Assembly (NCBI GenBank): GCA_004791255.1
Contig: SRUQ01000001.1
Span: 1 to 64,000 of the forward strand
Reading direction: 5' to 3'
From: a bacterium M00.F.Ca.ET.205.01.1.1
Lineage (GTDB): Bacteria; Pseudomonadota; Alphaproteobacteria; Rhizobiales; Rhizobiaceae
Length of the DNA stretch: 64,000 nt
The notes below the pieces were generated by a model. The model worked only from the letters and a program-made list of their open reading frames with translations, made no database searches and was not told where the DNA came from. This document shows positions 45,593 through 53,776 of this stretch, in pieces. Both the position numbers and the translations under genes were made by a program. Positions within the stretch are counted from its first letter, which is position 1; each line of letters starts with the position of its first letter.

Positions 45593-46291
45593 ATGCGCAA
45601 GGCCTCGCGCCTGTTCGAAATCATCCAGATCCTGCGGCTGGCGAAGAAGCCCGTGACCGCGGCGATGATCGGCGAGCAATTGGAAGTGACGGTGCGCTCG
45701 GTCTATCGCGACATCGCTGCACTGCAGGCGATGCGGGTGCCGATCGAGGGCGGACGCGGCATCGGTTATATCCTGCGCCCCGGCTTCGACCTGCCGCCGC
45801 TGATGTTTTCGATCGAGGAGATGGAGGCGATCGTGCTGTCGCTGGCGCTCCTGGAGCGCACCGGCGACAGCGAGCTCAAGCAGGCCGCAAAACGCGTCAG
45901 CGCCAAGATCGCCGGGGTGGTGCCGGCGCCTCTGCGCCAGACGCTGGACGCCAATGCGCTGCATGCCTGGGGGTTCGCCGCGCCTTCAGCGGGCGCGATC
46001 GACCTCGCTCTGGTGCGCCGCGCCATCCGCGACGAGGAGAAGCTCGACCTCTCCTACCGCGACGAAATGGGCCGCGCCACGGACCGCATCATCCGCCCGG
46101 TAGCGCTGATCTATTATGCCGAGACCGCCAACATCGTCGCCTGGTGCGAGCTGCGCCAGGCGATCCGCAATTTCCGCAGCGACCGGATCGAGGATTGCCA
46201 GCCGACAGGCCTATGGTTCAAGGGCGAAGGCGACGCCTTGCGGAAAATCTGGGTGGATGGCTGGGAGATCAATGCCGCAGCGGCCGGCTAA
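45593..46291 (+). CDS. YafY-type HTH-WYL transcriptional regulator
   Basis: 232 residues: an N-terminal HTH_11 winged helix (RLFEIIQILRLAKKPVTAAMIGEQLEVTVRSVYRD with the recognition helix at its end), then a WYL ligand-sensing domain with IIRPVALIYYAETANIVAWCELR. It probably regulates the divergent LysE exporter in response to a small molecule or nucleic acid. An in-frame GTG three codons upstream is an alternative start. Confidence 0.88.
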   Translation: MRKASRLFEIIQILRLAKKPVTAAMIGEQLEVTVRSVYRDIAALQAMRVPIEGGRGIGYILRPGFDLPPLMFSIEEMEAIVLSLALLERTGDSELKQAAKRVSAKIAGVVPAPLRQTLDANALHAWGFAAPSAGAIDLALVRRAIRDEEKLDLSYRDEMGRATDRIIRPVALIYYAETANIVAWCELRQAIRNFRSDRIEDCQPTGLWFKGEGDALRKIWVDGWEINAAAAG

Positions 46292-46300
46292 GTCGCCGGC

Positions 46301-47410
46301 CTACCGGACATCCACCCAGTGCTTTTCCTCGAACGACCTTGCCATGGCGTGCACGGTGCGCTCGATCTCCAGCCCTTCGGCGAACTCGATGATGCGCGCC
46401 GGCTTGCCGGCCAGCCGGGTCAGCAATTCGTGGCACTCGATGATCTTGAGATCGTTGAAGCCGAGACCATGGCCGGGCGCCGGCAGGAAGGCGTCATAGG
46501 GCTTGTGGTGCGGCGCCACCAATATGGTGCGATAGCCCTGTTCGGTCGGGCGGTCGGATGTGAGGTAGAGCTGGATTTCGTTCATCCGCTCCTGGTCGAA
46601 CAGGATCGAGCCCTTCGAGCCGAAAATCTGGATGGCGATGCGGCCCTTGCGGCCCCAGGCCGAGCGGTTGACCAGCAGCGTGCCGGCAATCCCGTTCTCC
46701 AGATGCATCAGCACGCTGGCGATATCGTAGGTCTCGACCGCACGGCGGCCGCCGCTCGCCATCTTGCGGTCGGCATAGGGCTTGGCCATGTCGCAGATGA
46801 CGCGAGCGACGCGGCCGAACAGCGCCGAGACCAGCGACAGCGGATGCACGGCGAAATCGTCGAGCGCGCCATAGCCGGAAGCCGCCTCATGCTTCCAGAA
46901 GAACAGCGCTTCGGGATCGGCCATGAAATCCTCATCCATCTCAATGCGCAGATGGTTGACCTCGCCGATGATCTTCTCGTCGAGCAGCGCGCCGATGTGA
47001 CGGATTGCCGGGCTCTGGATGTAGTTGTAGCCGAGTGCCGCGACCTTGCCGGACTTTCTCGCCGCTGCCGCCATCGCCTCGGCTTCGGCGAAGCTCGGAG
47101 CCATCGGCTTTTCGCACCATAGATGCTTGCCGGCCTCGAGAATGGCGATGGCCATTTCCGGATGGAACTGATTGGGCGTGGTCAGCGAGACGATATCGAC
47201 TTCGGGGTCGTCGACCACGGCGCGCCAGTCGCCGGACGCCTTGGCGAAGCCGAATTCGCCTGCCTTGCGCCTGGCGAGATCCTCATTGACCTCGCCGAGA
47301 TGGACCAGCCGTGGCTTGGCGACATCGGGGAACACGGCGCCAACGGCACTCCAGGCGATGGCGTGGCATTTGCCCATGAAACCCGTGCCGATAAGACCTA
47401 CGCCGACCAT
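46301..47410 (-). CDS. Gfo/Idh/MocA-family dehydrogenase
   Basis: A 369-residue oxidoreductase. The Rossmann motif is VGLIGTGFMGKCHA, the catalytic Lys is in WCEKPMAPS, and the C-terminal (alpha/beta) domain includes DFAVHPLSLVSALFG. The ATG has GGAGGAG upstream. It is divergent from iolR. Since mocA of rhizopine catabolism and iolG, iolW and iolX belong to this family, a cyclitol-related substrate is likely, but trehalose/3-keto-sugar enzymes (ThuB) are similar in size. It converges with the WYL-regulator gene. Confidence 0.88.
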   Translation of the reverse strand: MVGVGLIGTGFMGKCHAIAWSAVGAVFPDVAKPRLVHLGEVNEDLARRKAGEFGFAKASGDWRAVVDDPEVDIVSLTTPNQFHPEMAIAILEAGKHLWCEKPMAPSFAEAEAMAAAARKSGKVAALGYNYIQSPAIRHIGALLDEKIIGEVNHLRIEMDEDFMADPEALFFWKHEAASGYGALDDFAVHPLSLVSALFGRVARVICDMAKPYADRKMASGGRRAVETYDIASVLMHLENGIAGTLLVNRSAWGRKGRIAIQIFGSKGSILFDQERMNEIQLYLTSDRPTEQGYRTILVAPHHKPYDAFLPAPGHGLGFNDLKIIECHELLTRLAGKPARIIEFAEGLEIERTVHAMARSFEEKHWVDVR

Positions 47411-47542
47411 CTTCCACTCCTCCACTGCCTGAAATGACAGATGGATGAATTAGTCCATTTTCCCTTGGAATGGAATGTCTGCCTCATTTTTTATGGCGTT
47501 CTTGCGCAGGCCCGTTATGATGGGGCAGAGAGGACGTTTCCA

Positions 47543-47624
47543 ATGCATGTCGCCCAAAAGCGCGTAGTGGTTTTGGGACAACGGCATGCATGGCAACAAA
47601 CGGTCTAAAGCGCGCTGACGCGCT
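47543..47624. repeat. Dispersed palindromic repeats upstream of iolR
   Basis: ATGCATGTCGCCCAAAA and TTTTGGGACAACGGCATGCAT form imperfect arms (47543-47591). A second small hairpin AGCGCG-CTGA-CGCGCT follows at 47609-47624. I recognise this 'GCATGTC-CCCAAAA...TTTTGGG...GCATGC' form as a common Mesorhizobium intergenic repeat. It ends just before the longest possible iolR start. Confidence 0.6.
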
Positions 47625-47628
47625 CTAG

Positions 47629-48495
47629 ATGAGCTTGGACGGGCCGACGATGGACGAACGGGTACCTCGCGACTTCGAGACGCTGCGCGCCACGATCCTT
47701 GATCGGCGCGAAAGCCTGCCCAAGCGCATCGCCCAGATCGCCGCCTACGCGCTCGACAATCCCGACGACATCGCCTTCGGCACCGCCGCCAGCATCGCCG
47801 CTTCGGCCGGCGTGCAACCCTCGACGCTGATCCGCTTTGCCCAGCAGCTTGGCTTCGACGGCTTCACCAGCCTGCAGCAGGTGTTTCGCGAACGGCTGCG
47901 CGAGCGCAACTCGTCCTATGACGAACGCCTGCAGGCGCTGCGCGCCAAGGCCGATTCCGGCGCCGGCCACCGGGCGATCTTCGACGGTTTCGTGGCCGCC
48001 GCCAGCACCTCGCTCAACGACATTTCGCGCACGCTGGACGAGGCGCATCTGGAAGACGCGATTTCGCTGCTGGCCAAGGCCGAAACCATCTACGTCCTGG
48101 CCAAACGCCGCTCCTATCCGGTGGCGAGCTACATCGCCTATGCGCTGGGCAAGCTGAAGATCCGCAACCAGCTCATCGAGTCGGCCGCCGGCCTGAACGC
48201 CGAGATGGTCGGCTTCGCCACGCCGGCGGATGCCGTCATCGCCATCAGCTTTTCGCCTTACGCGCCGGCCACGATCGAGGAAGCGCGCTCGATTTCGGAA
48301 CAGGGCGTGCCGATCGTGGCCATCACTGACAGTTCGTTTTCGCCGCTCGCCCAGTTCGCCAAGGTCTGGTTCGAAGTCGCCGAGGCGGATTTCGCCGGCT
48401 TCCGCTCGCTGTCGGCAACCATGGCGCTGGCCATGGCGCTGACCGTCGGCGTCGGCGAGAAGCGGCGCGACAGCGGCAAGCGCCGCAGGGGCTAG
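47629..48495 (+). CDS. iolR: MurR/RpiR-family regulator, IolR-like
   Basis: 288 residues: an N-terminal RpiR HTH (SLPKRIAQIAAYALDNPDDIAFGT with SAGVQPSTLIRFAQQLGF) and a SIS sugar-phosphate-binding domain (ISFSPYAPATIEEAR; PIVAITDS). In S. meliloti IolR represses iol genes and responds to an inositol-pathway intermediate. It stands directly upstream of iolCDEB. GGAA-N6-TTCC sites lie between it and iolC. A second ATG at 47650 with GGACGGG before it is the likelier start; the first follows a repeat hairpin and lacks a ribosome site. Confidence 0.9.
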   Translation: MSLDGPTMDERVPRDFETLRATILDRRESLPKRIAQIAAYALDNPDDIAFGTAASIAASAGVQPSTLIRFAQQLGFDGFTSLQQVFRERLRERNSSYDERLQALRAKADSGAGHRAIFDGFVAAASTSLNDISRTLDEAHLEDAISLLAKAETIYVLAKRRSYPVASYIAYALGKLKIRNQLIESAAGLNAEMVGFATPADAVIAISFSPYAPATIEEARSISEQGVPIVAITDSSFSPLAQFAKVWFEVAEADFAGFRSLSATMALAMALTVGVGEKRRDSGKRRRG

Positions 48496-48525
48496 CAGGT
48501 ACCTTCCCGCATTCTTTTCGACAAG

Positions 48526-48539
48526 GGAATGCTCATTCC
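48526..48539. promoter_or_regulatory. IolR site GGAA-N6-TTCC (iolC promoter)
   Basis: GGAATGCTCATTCC exactly fits the GGAA-N6-TTCC motif described for S. meliloti IolR. It lies 112 bases before iolC. Confidence 0.65.
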
Positions 48540-48555
48540 ATATTGACTATGTATT

Positions 48556-48569
48556 GGAATTATTATTTC
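48556..48569. promoter_or_regulatory. Second IolR-like site GGAA-N6-TTTC (iolC promoter)
   Basis: GGAATTATTATTTC has one mismatch to the motif and starts exactly 30 bases after the first site, about three helical turns, so two dimers could bind the same DNA face. Confidence 0.5.
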
Positions 48570-48650
48570 ATATTGACGGCATCACGCTGCCGCTCGCGCG
48601 TGTCGCCCAAACAATGTTGTTGATGACGACAAGGCCGTCGGGAGGTTCCA

Positions 48651-50585
48651 ATGAGCGAAGCCGTGGACGCAAGACAGGCGCCGCTCGACGTCATCACCAT
48701 CGGTCGCGCATCCGTCGACCTTTACGGCCAGCAGATCGGCTCGCGGCTGGAGGACATCACCTCTTTCGCCAAGTCGGTCGGCGGCTGCCCGGCCAACATC
48801 TCGGTCGGCACGGCGCGGCTCGGCCTGCGCTCGGCCCTGCTCACCCGCGTCGGCGACGAGCAGATGGGCCGTTTCATCCGTGAACAATTGAAACGCGAAG
48901 GCGTCAATGTCGACGGGCTGAAGACCGACAGGGAACGGCTGACCGCGCTGGTGCTGCTTTCGGTCGAGAGCGAAGGCGTTTCGCCGATGATCTTCTACCG
49001 GTCCGACTGCGCCGACATGGCGCTGGCGCCCGAAGACATCGACGAGGCCTTCATCGCCTCGGCGCGCTCGATCGTCGTCACCGGCACGCATTTTTCCCGC
49101 CCCAACAGCGATGCCGCCCAGCGCAAGGCGATCCGCATCATGAAGGCCAAGGGCGGCAAGGTCGTCTTCGATATCGACTACCGGCCGAACCTGTGGGGTC
49201 TCGCCGGCCATGCCGAAGGGTTCGAGCGCTACGTCAAATCGGATCGGGTCTCGGCCCAGTTGAAGACGGTGCTGCCCGATTGCGACCTTATCGTCGGCAC
49301 CGAGGAAGAGATCATGATCGCGTCCGGCGCCGACGACTGCCTGAGCGCCTTGAAGACGATCCGCTCGCTGTCCGCGGCCACCATCGTGCTCAAGCGCGGC
49401 GCCATGGGCTGCATCGTCTATGACGGGCCGATCAGCGACGATCTCGAAGACGGCGTCGTCGGCAAGGGCTTTCCGATCGAGATCTACAATGTGCTCGGCG
49501 CCGGCGATGCCTTCATGTCCGGCTTCCTGCGCGGCTGGCTGGGCGGCGAAGACCATGCCACGGCAGCGACATGGGCGAATGCCTGCGGCGCCTTCGCCGT
49601 GTCGCGGCTGTTGTGCGCGCCGGAATATCCGACCTTCGAGGAGCTGCAGTTCTTCCTCAGCAACGGCAGCAAGCATCTCGCCTTGCGCAAGGACGAGGCA
49701 ATCAACCACATCCATTGGGCAACGACGCGTCGGCGCGAAATCCCCTCGATGATGGCGCTGGCCTGCGATCATCGCGTCCAGCTCGAGGATGTGGCGGCCA
49801 AGACGGGCGCCGACCCGGCGCGCATCCGCAATTTCAAGGTGCTGGCGGTCAAGGCGGCGGCCAAGGTCGCGGCCGGCCGTGACGGCTACGGCATGCTGAT
49901 CGACGAAAAGCATGGCCGCGAGGCGATGTTCGAATTTGCTAGGCATTCCTTTGCCTGGCTCGGCCGTCCGGTGGAACTGCCGGGCTCGCGGCCGCTGCGC
50001 TTCGAATTCTCGCAGGATATCGGCTCGCAACTGGTGGAATGGCCGGTCGACCACTGCATCAAGTGCCTGTGCTTCTACCATCCCGACGATCCGGCTGATC
50101 TCAAGGAAGAACAGCAGCAGAAGCTGCGCGCATTGTTCGAAGCGGCGCGGAAGGTGGGCAGAGAGCTTCTTGTCGAAATCATCGCCGGCAAGCATGGCAA
50201 GCTCGACGACACGACCATTCCGCGCGCTCTGGAGGAACTCTACGCGCTCGGCATCAAGCCGGACTGGTGGAAGCTGGAGCCGCAGGCGTCGGCCGGCGCC
50301 TGGGCCAGGATCGAGGCCGTCATCCTGAAGCACGACCCGTGGTGCCGCGGCATCGTGCTGCTCGGCCTTGAAGCACCGCAGGACGAGCTGGAAGCGGCCT
50401 TCGCTGCCACCGCCAAAGCGCCGATCGTCAAGGGCTTTGCCGTCGGCCGCACCATATTCGTGCATGCCGCCGAGCAATGGCTGGCCGGCAAGATGACGGA
50501 TGACGAGGCCGTCGCCGACATGGCCGCGCGTTTCGAGCAATTGACCGAAGCGTGGCTTGCCGCGCGTGGCCGCAAGGCGGCATAA
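48651..50585 (+). CDS. iolC: Fused 5-dehydro-2-deoxygluconokinase / DUF2090 aldolase-like protein
   Basis: 644 residues. The first about 330 form a PfkB kinase (IolC) with GGCPANISVGTARLG and the catalytic GAGDAF (Asp286). The rest is a DUF2090 domain (SMMALACDHRVQLED; VDHCIKCLCFYHPDD) with an aldolase-like TIM-barrel look, thought to cleave the phosphorylated product (IolJ step). The fusion is usual in rhizobia and means no separate iolJ is needed. First gene of iolCDEB, under the GGAA-type sites. Confidence 0.95.
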   Translation: MSEAVDARQAPLDVITIGRASVDLYGQQIGSRLEDITSFAKSVGGCPANISVGTARLGLRSALLTRVGDEQMGRFIREQLKREGVNVDGLKTDRERLTALVLLSVESEGVSPMIFYRSDCADMALAPEDIDEAFIASARSIVVTGTHFSRPNSDAAQRKAIRIMKAKGGKVVFDIDYRPNLWGLAGHAEGFERYVKSDRVSAQLKTVLPDCDLIVGTEEEIMIASGADDCLSALKTIRSLSAATIVLKRGAMGCIVYDGPISDDLEDGVVGKGFPIEIYNVLGAGDAFMSGFLRGWLGGEDHATAATWANACGAFAVSRLLCAPEYPTFEELQFFLSNGSKHLALRKDEAINHIHWATTRRREIPSMMALACDHRVQLEDVAAKTGADPARIRNFKVLAVKAAAKVAAGRDGYGMLIDEKHGREAMFEFARHSFAWLGRPVELPGSRPLRFEFSQDIGSQLVEWPVDHCIKCLCFYHPDDPADLKEEQQQKLRALFEAARKVGRELLVEIIAGKHGKLDDTTIPRALEELYALGIKPDWWKLEPQASAGAWARIEAVILKHDPWCRGIVLLGLEAPQDELEAAFAATAKAPIVKGFAVGRTIFVHAAEQWLAGKMTDDEAVADMAARFEQLTEAWLAARGRKAA

Positions 50586-50611
50586 GACAGCGGACCGCGG
50601 AGGAACCCATC

Positions 50612-52462
50612 ATGAGCAAGACAATCCGCCTGACGATGGCGCAGGCGCTGACCTACTTTCTCAGCCGGCAGATGACCGAGATCGATGGCGCCAAGGTGCC
50701 GATCTTCGGCGGTGTCTGGGCGATCTTCGGCCACGGCAATGTCGCCGGCATCGGCGAGGCGCTCTACCAGGTGCGCGACGAACTGCCGACCTTCCGCGCC
50801 CACAACGAGCAGGCGATGGCGCATGCGGCGATCGCCTATGCCAAGGCCAATTTCCGCCGCCGCTTCATGGCCGCGACGTCTTCGATCGGCCCGGGCGCGC
50901 TCAACATGGTGACGGCGGCAGCGCTTGCCCATGTCAACCGGCTGCCGGTGCTGTTCCTGCCCGGCGACGTGTTCGCCAATCGCATTCCCGATCCGGTGCT
51001 GCAGCAGGCCGAGGATTTTTCCGACGGCACGGCGACGGTCAACGATTGCTTCCGGCCCGTGTCGCGCTTTTTCGACCGGATCACCCGGCCGGAGCAGATC
51101 ATCCCGGCGCTCAATCGCGCCATGCAGGTGCTGACCGATCCGGCCGATTGCGGCCCGGTGACACTGTCGCTCTGCCAGGACGTGCAGGCCGAGGCCTATG
51201 ACTATCCCGAAAGCTTCTTTGCCGAGCGGGTTTGGCGCCAGCGCCGGCCGCGCCCGGATCGCAGCGAACTGGCAGCGGCGGTTGCCGCAGTTAAGGGCGC
51301 CAAGAAGCCGTTGATCATTGCCGGCGGCGGCGTGCTCTATTCACAAGCTTCGGACGAACTGGCCAAATTCGTCGAGGGCGCGGGCATTCCCGTCTGCGAG
51401 ACGCAGGGCGGCAAGTCCTCGCTGCCGGACATTCATCCGCTCAACATGGCGGCGGTCGGCGTCACCGGCACTTCGGCCGCCAACCGGCTGGCCGAAGAGG
51501 CCGATGTGGTGCTGGCCATCGGCACGCGGCTGCAGGATTTCACCACCGGCTCATGGGCGCTGTTCAAGAACTCGGGCAAGACGATCATCGGGCTCAACGT
51601 GCAACCCTTCGATGCCGGCAAGCACCGGGCGCTGCCGCTGGTCGCCGACGCGGCCGAGGGGCTGGCGGAACTGGCAGCCGCGCTCACAGGCTGGAAGGCG
51701 CCTTCAGCCTGGACCGACAATGCGGCCGCTGGCAAGAAAGCCTGGCAAGCGGAGGCGGCCAAGGTGACGGCATCGACCAATGCCGCCTTCCCCTCCGACG
51801 CACAGGTGATCGGCGCCGTGCAGCGCGCGATGGGATCCGGCGTGACGCTGCTGCATGCCGCGGGCGGACTGCCCGGCGAACTGCACAAACTATGGCAGGC
51901 CGGGGCGCCCGGCTCCTATCATGCCGAATACGGCTTTTCGACCATGGGCTACGAGATTGCCGGCGGGCTCGGCACCAAGATGGCCAAGCCCGACGAAGAG
52001 GTCGTCGTCATGATCGGCGACGGCTCCTATCTGATGCTGAACTCCGAGATCGCCACTTCGGTGATGCTCGGCCTGAAGCTGACCATCGTGCTGCTCGACA
52101 ACCGGGGCTATGGCTGCATCAACCGGCTGCAGATGGCGACCGGCGGCGCCAACTTCAACAATCTCTTGAAGGACTCGCGCCACGAGATCCTGCCCGATGT
52201 CGACTTTGCCGCGCATGCCGCGAGCATGGGGGCGATCGCCGAGAAGGTGCCGTCGATCGCCGGGCTAGAAAACGCATTGCAACAGGCGAAGAAGAACGAC
52301 CGCACCACCGTGCTGGTCATCGACACCGATCCGCTGGTTTCCACCGATGCCGGCGGCCACTGGTGGGACGTGGCGGTGCCGGAAGTGTCGGCGCGCAGCC
52401 AGGTCAACGCGGCGCGCAAGGCCTATGACGAGAAGCGGCAGATGCAGAGCGTCGGCGACTGA
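50612..52462 (+). CDS. iolD: 3D-(3,5/4)-trihydroxycyclohexane-1,2-dione hydrolase
   Basis: A 616-residue thiamine-diphosphate enzyme. The catalytic Glu region is AHNEQAMAHAA, the central domain has PLIIAGGGVLYSQA, and the ThDP/Mg motif begins GDGSYLMLNSEIA. It opens the ring to 5-deoxy-D-glucuronate. AGGAA precedes the ATG chosen, and the family start (SKTIRLTMAQALTYFLS) matches. It is 26 bases after iolC. Confidence 0.97.
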   Translation: MSKTIRLTMAQALTYFLSRQMTEIDGAKVPIFGGVWAIFGHGNVAGIGEALYQVRDELPTFRAHNEQAMAHAAIAYAKANFRRRFMAATSSIGPGALNMVTAAALAHVNRLPVLFLPGDVFANRIPDPVLQQAEDFSDGTATVNDCFRPVSRFFDRITRPEQIIPALNRAMQVLTDPADCGPVTLSLCQDVQAEAYDYPESFFAERVWRQRRPRPDRSELAAAVAAVKGAKKPLIIAGGGVLYSQASDELAKFVEGAGIPVCETQGGKSSLPDIHPLNMAAVGVTGTSAANRLAEEADVVLAIGTRLQDFTTGSWALFKNSGKTIIGLNVQPFDAGKHRALPLVADAAEGLAELAAALTGWKAPSAWTDNAAAGKKAWQAEAAKVTASTNAAFPSDAQVIGAVQRAMGSGVTLLHAAGGLPGELHKLWQAGAPGSYHAEYGFSTMGYEIAGGLGTKMAKPDEEVVVMIGDGSYLMLNSEIATSVMLGLKLTIVLLDNRGYGCINRLQMATGGANFNNLLKDSRHEILPDVDFAAHAASMGAIAEKVPSIAGLENALQQAKKNDRTTVLVIDTDPLVSTDAGGHWWDVAVPEVSARSQVNAARKAYDEKRQMQSVGD

Positions 52463-52478
52463 TCGATGCCGCCCATTT

Positions 52479-52514
52479 CTCCCTTCTCCCCGTCACTGTA
52501 CGGGGAGAAGGGAG
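52479..52514. repeat. Hairpin repeat between iolD and iolE
   Basis: CTCCCTTCTCCCCG and CGGGGAGAAGGGAG form a perfect 14-bp stem with an eight-base loop, followed by GCGGATGAGGGGCGG. This is a common dispersed rhizobial repeat. It could modulate iolE expression relative to iolD. Confidence 0.7.
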
Positions 52515-52571
52515 GCGGATGAGGGGCGGCGCCAACGACCAAGGAATGAAATCTAGGACTGGAGTGACGAC

Positions 52572-53489
52572 TTGAAAGCCAAACTGGGCATGTCCCCCAT
52601 CGCATGGTGGAACGACGATCTTGCCGAACTGAGCGATGACGTTTCGCTGGAAGAGTGCCTGCGCCAGTCGCGCTCGGCCGGCTTCACCGGCATGGAGATG
52701 GGCCGGCGTTTCCCCAACGATCCCGCTGTCATGCTGCCGATCCTCAAGGCGGCCGATGTGACGCTGTGCGGCGGCTGGTTTTCCGGCACGCTGGTCGACG
52801 AGGAGATGAGCAAGAACAAGGACCGCATCCAGCCGATGATCGACCTGTTCAAGGCGGTCAACGCGCCCTGCATCGTCTATGGCGAGGTCGGCCGCTCGAT
52901 CCAGGGCGACCGCTCCAAGTCCCTCGCCACCAAGCCGAAACTCACCAGTGACGAGATGAAGGCCTATGCGCGGCGCCTGACGGAATTCGGCGAATGGTGC
53001 GCCGAGCAAGGCATGCCGCTGTCCTACCATCACCACATGGCGGCGGTGGTCGAGACCGAGCCGGAGTTGGACGCCTTCATGCGCCATTCTGGTGAAGGCA
53101 TTCCGCTGCTGCTCGATGCCGGGCATCTGGCCTTTGCCGGCGGTGACGTGCTGCGCGCCATCGACAACCACCACAAGCGCATCAGCCATGTGCATGTGAA
53201 GGATGTGCGCATGGACGTGATCGACGGGCTCGACCGCACGAAGCAGTCCTTCCTCGATGCCGTGGCACTTGGCGCCTTCACCGTGCCGGGCGACGGCTCG
53301 CTCGATTTCGGCGCCATCGTCCAGCGCTTTGCCGATCATGATTATGAGGGCTGGTTCGTGGTCGAGGCCGAACAGGACCCGAAGAAGAATCCGCCGCTGA
53401 AAATGGCGCAGGTTGGCCACAAGGAGCTGATGCGGGTGATGACGGCGGCAGGCTACACCGTCGAAACCCAAGGGTTCCCGAATGCCTGA
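52572..53489 (+). CDS. iolE: Myo-inosose-2 dehydratase
   Basis: A 305-residue xylose-isomerase-like TIM barrel. Metal-binding residues are in LSYHHHMAAVVET, LLDAGHLAFAGGD and HVHVKDVR. It dehydrates 2-keto-myo-inositol. The start is TTG with GGAG seven bases upstream; ATG at 52590 would remove six residues and break the family start. MocC of rhizopine catabolism is a relative, but the operon position supports IolE. Confidence 0.95.
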   Translation: MKAKLGMSPIAWWNDDLAELSDDVSLEECLRQSRSAGFTGMEMGRRFPNDPAVMLPILKAADVTLCGGWFSGTLVDEEMSKNKDRIQPMIDLFKAVNAPCIVYGEVGRSIQGDRSKSLATKPKLTSDEMKAYARRLTEFGEWCAEQGMPLSYHHHMAAVVETEPELDAFMRHSGEGIPLLLDAGHLAFAGGDVLRAIDNHHKRISHVHVKDVRMDVIDGLDRTKQSFLDAVALGAFTVPGDGSLDFGAIVQRFADHDYEGWFVVEAEQDPKKNPPLKMAQVGHKELMRVMTAAGYTVETQGFPNA

Positions 53490-53553
53490 AGGCTGGATTG
53501 GTCGCCACGGGTGGCTTATCTGAGAACTGGTTCAGCAACTCTCGGATGGCGCG

Positions 53554-53772
53554 ATGAAAGATTATGAACACCCGTTCTTCCGGCCGCTATGGCGGCGCGT
53601 GGCCGTCGTCGCGGTCTGTGTGATCTGGTCGATCATCGAATTCGCCACCGGCACGCCGTTCTGGGGCGTCATCGCGCTCGGCTTCGCCGGCTATGGCGCC
53701 TGGCAATTCTTCTATCTCTATAAGCCGGTCAAAGAGACCAAGGCTGCAAGCGAGACCGAACCGAAGGAGTAA
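53554..53772 (+). CDS. Small membrane protein in the iol operon
   Basis: 72 residues with two hydrophobic segments (about 15-32 and 35-52) joined by a short turn (ATGTPFWG), a basic start and a charged tail. I recognise no function. It lies between iolE and iolB, 64 and four bases away, so it is likely translated with the pathway. It may be a membrane tether or unrelated. Confidence 0.75.
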   Translation: MKDYEHPFFRPLWRRVAVVAVCVIWSIIEFATGTPFWGVIALGFAGYGAWQFFYLYKPVKETKAASETEPKE

Positions 53773-53776
53773 AGCG

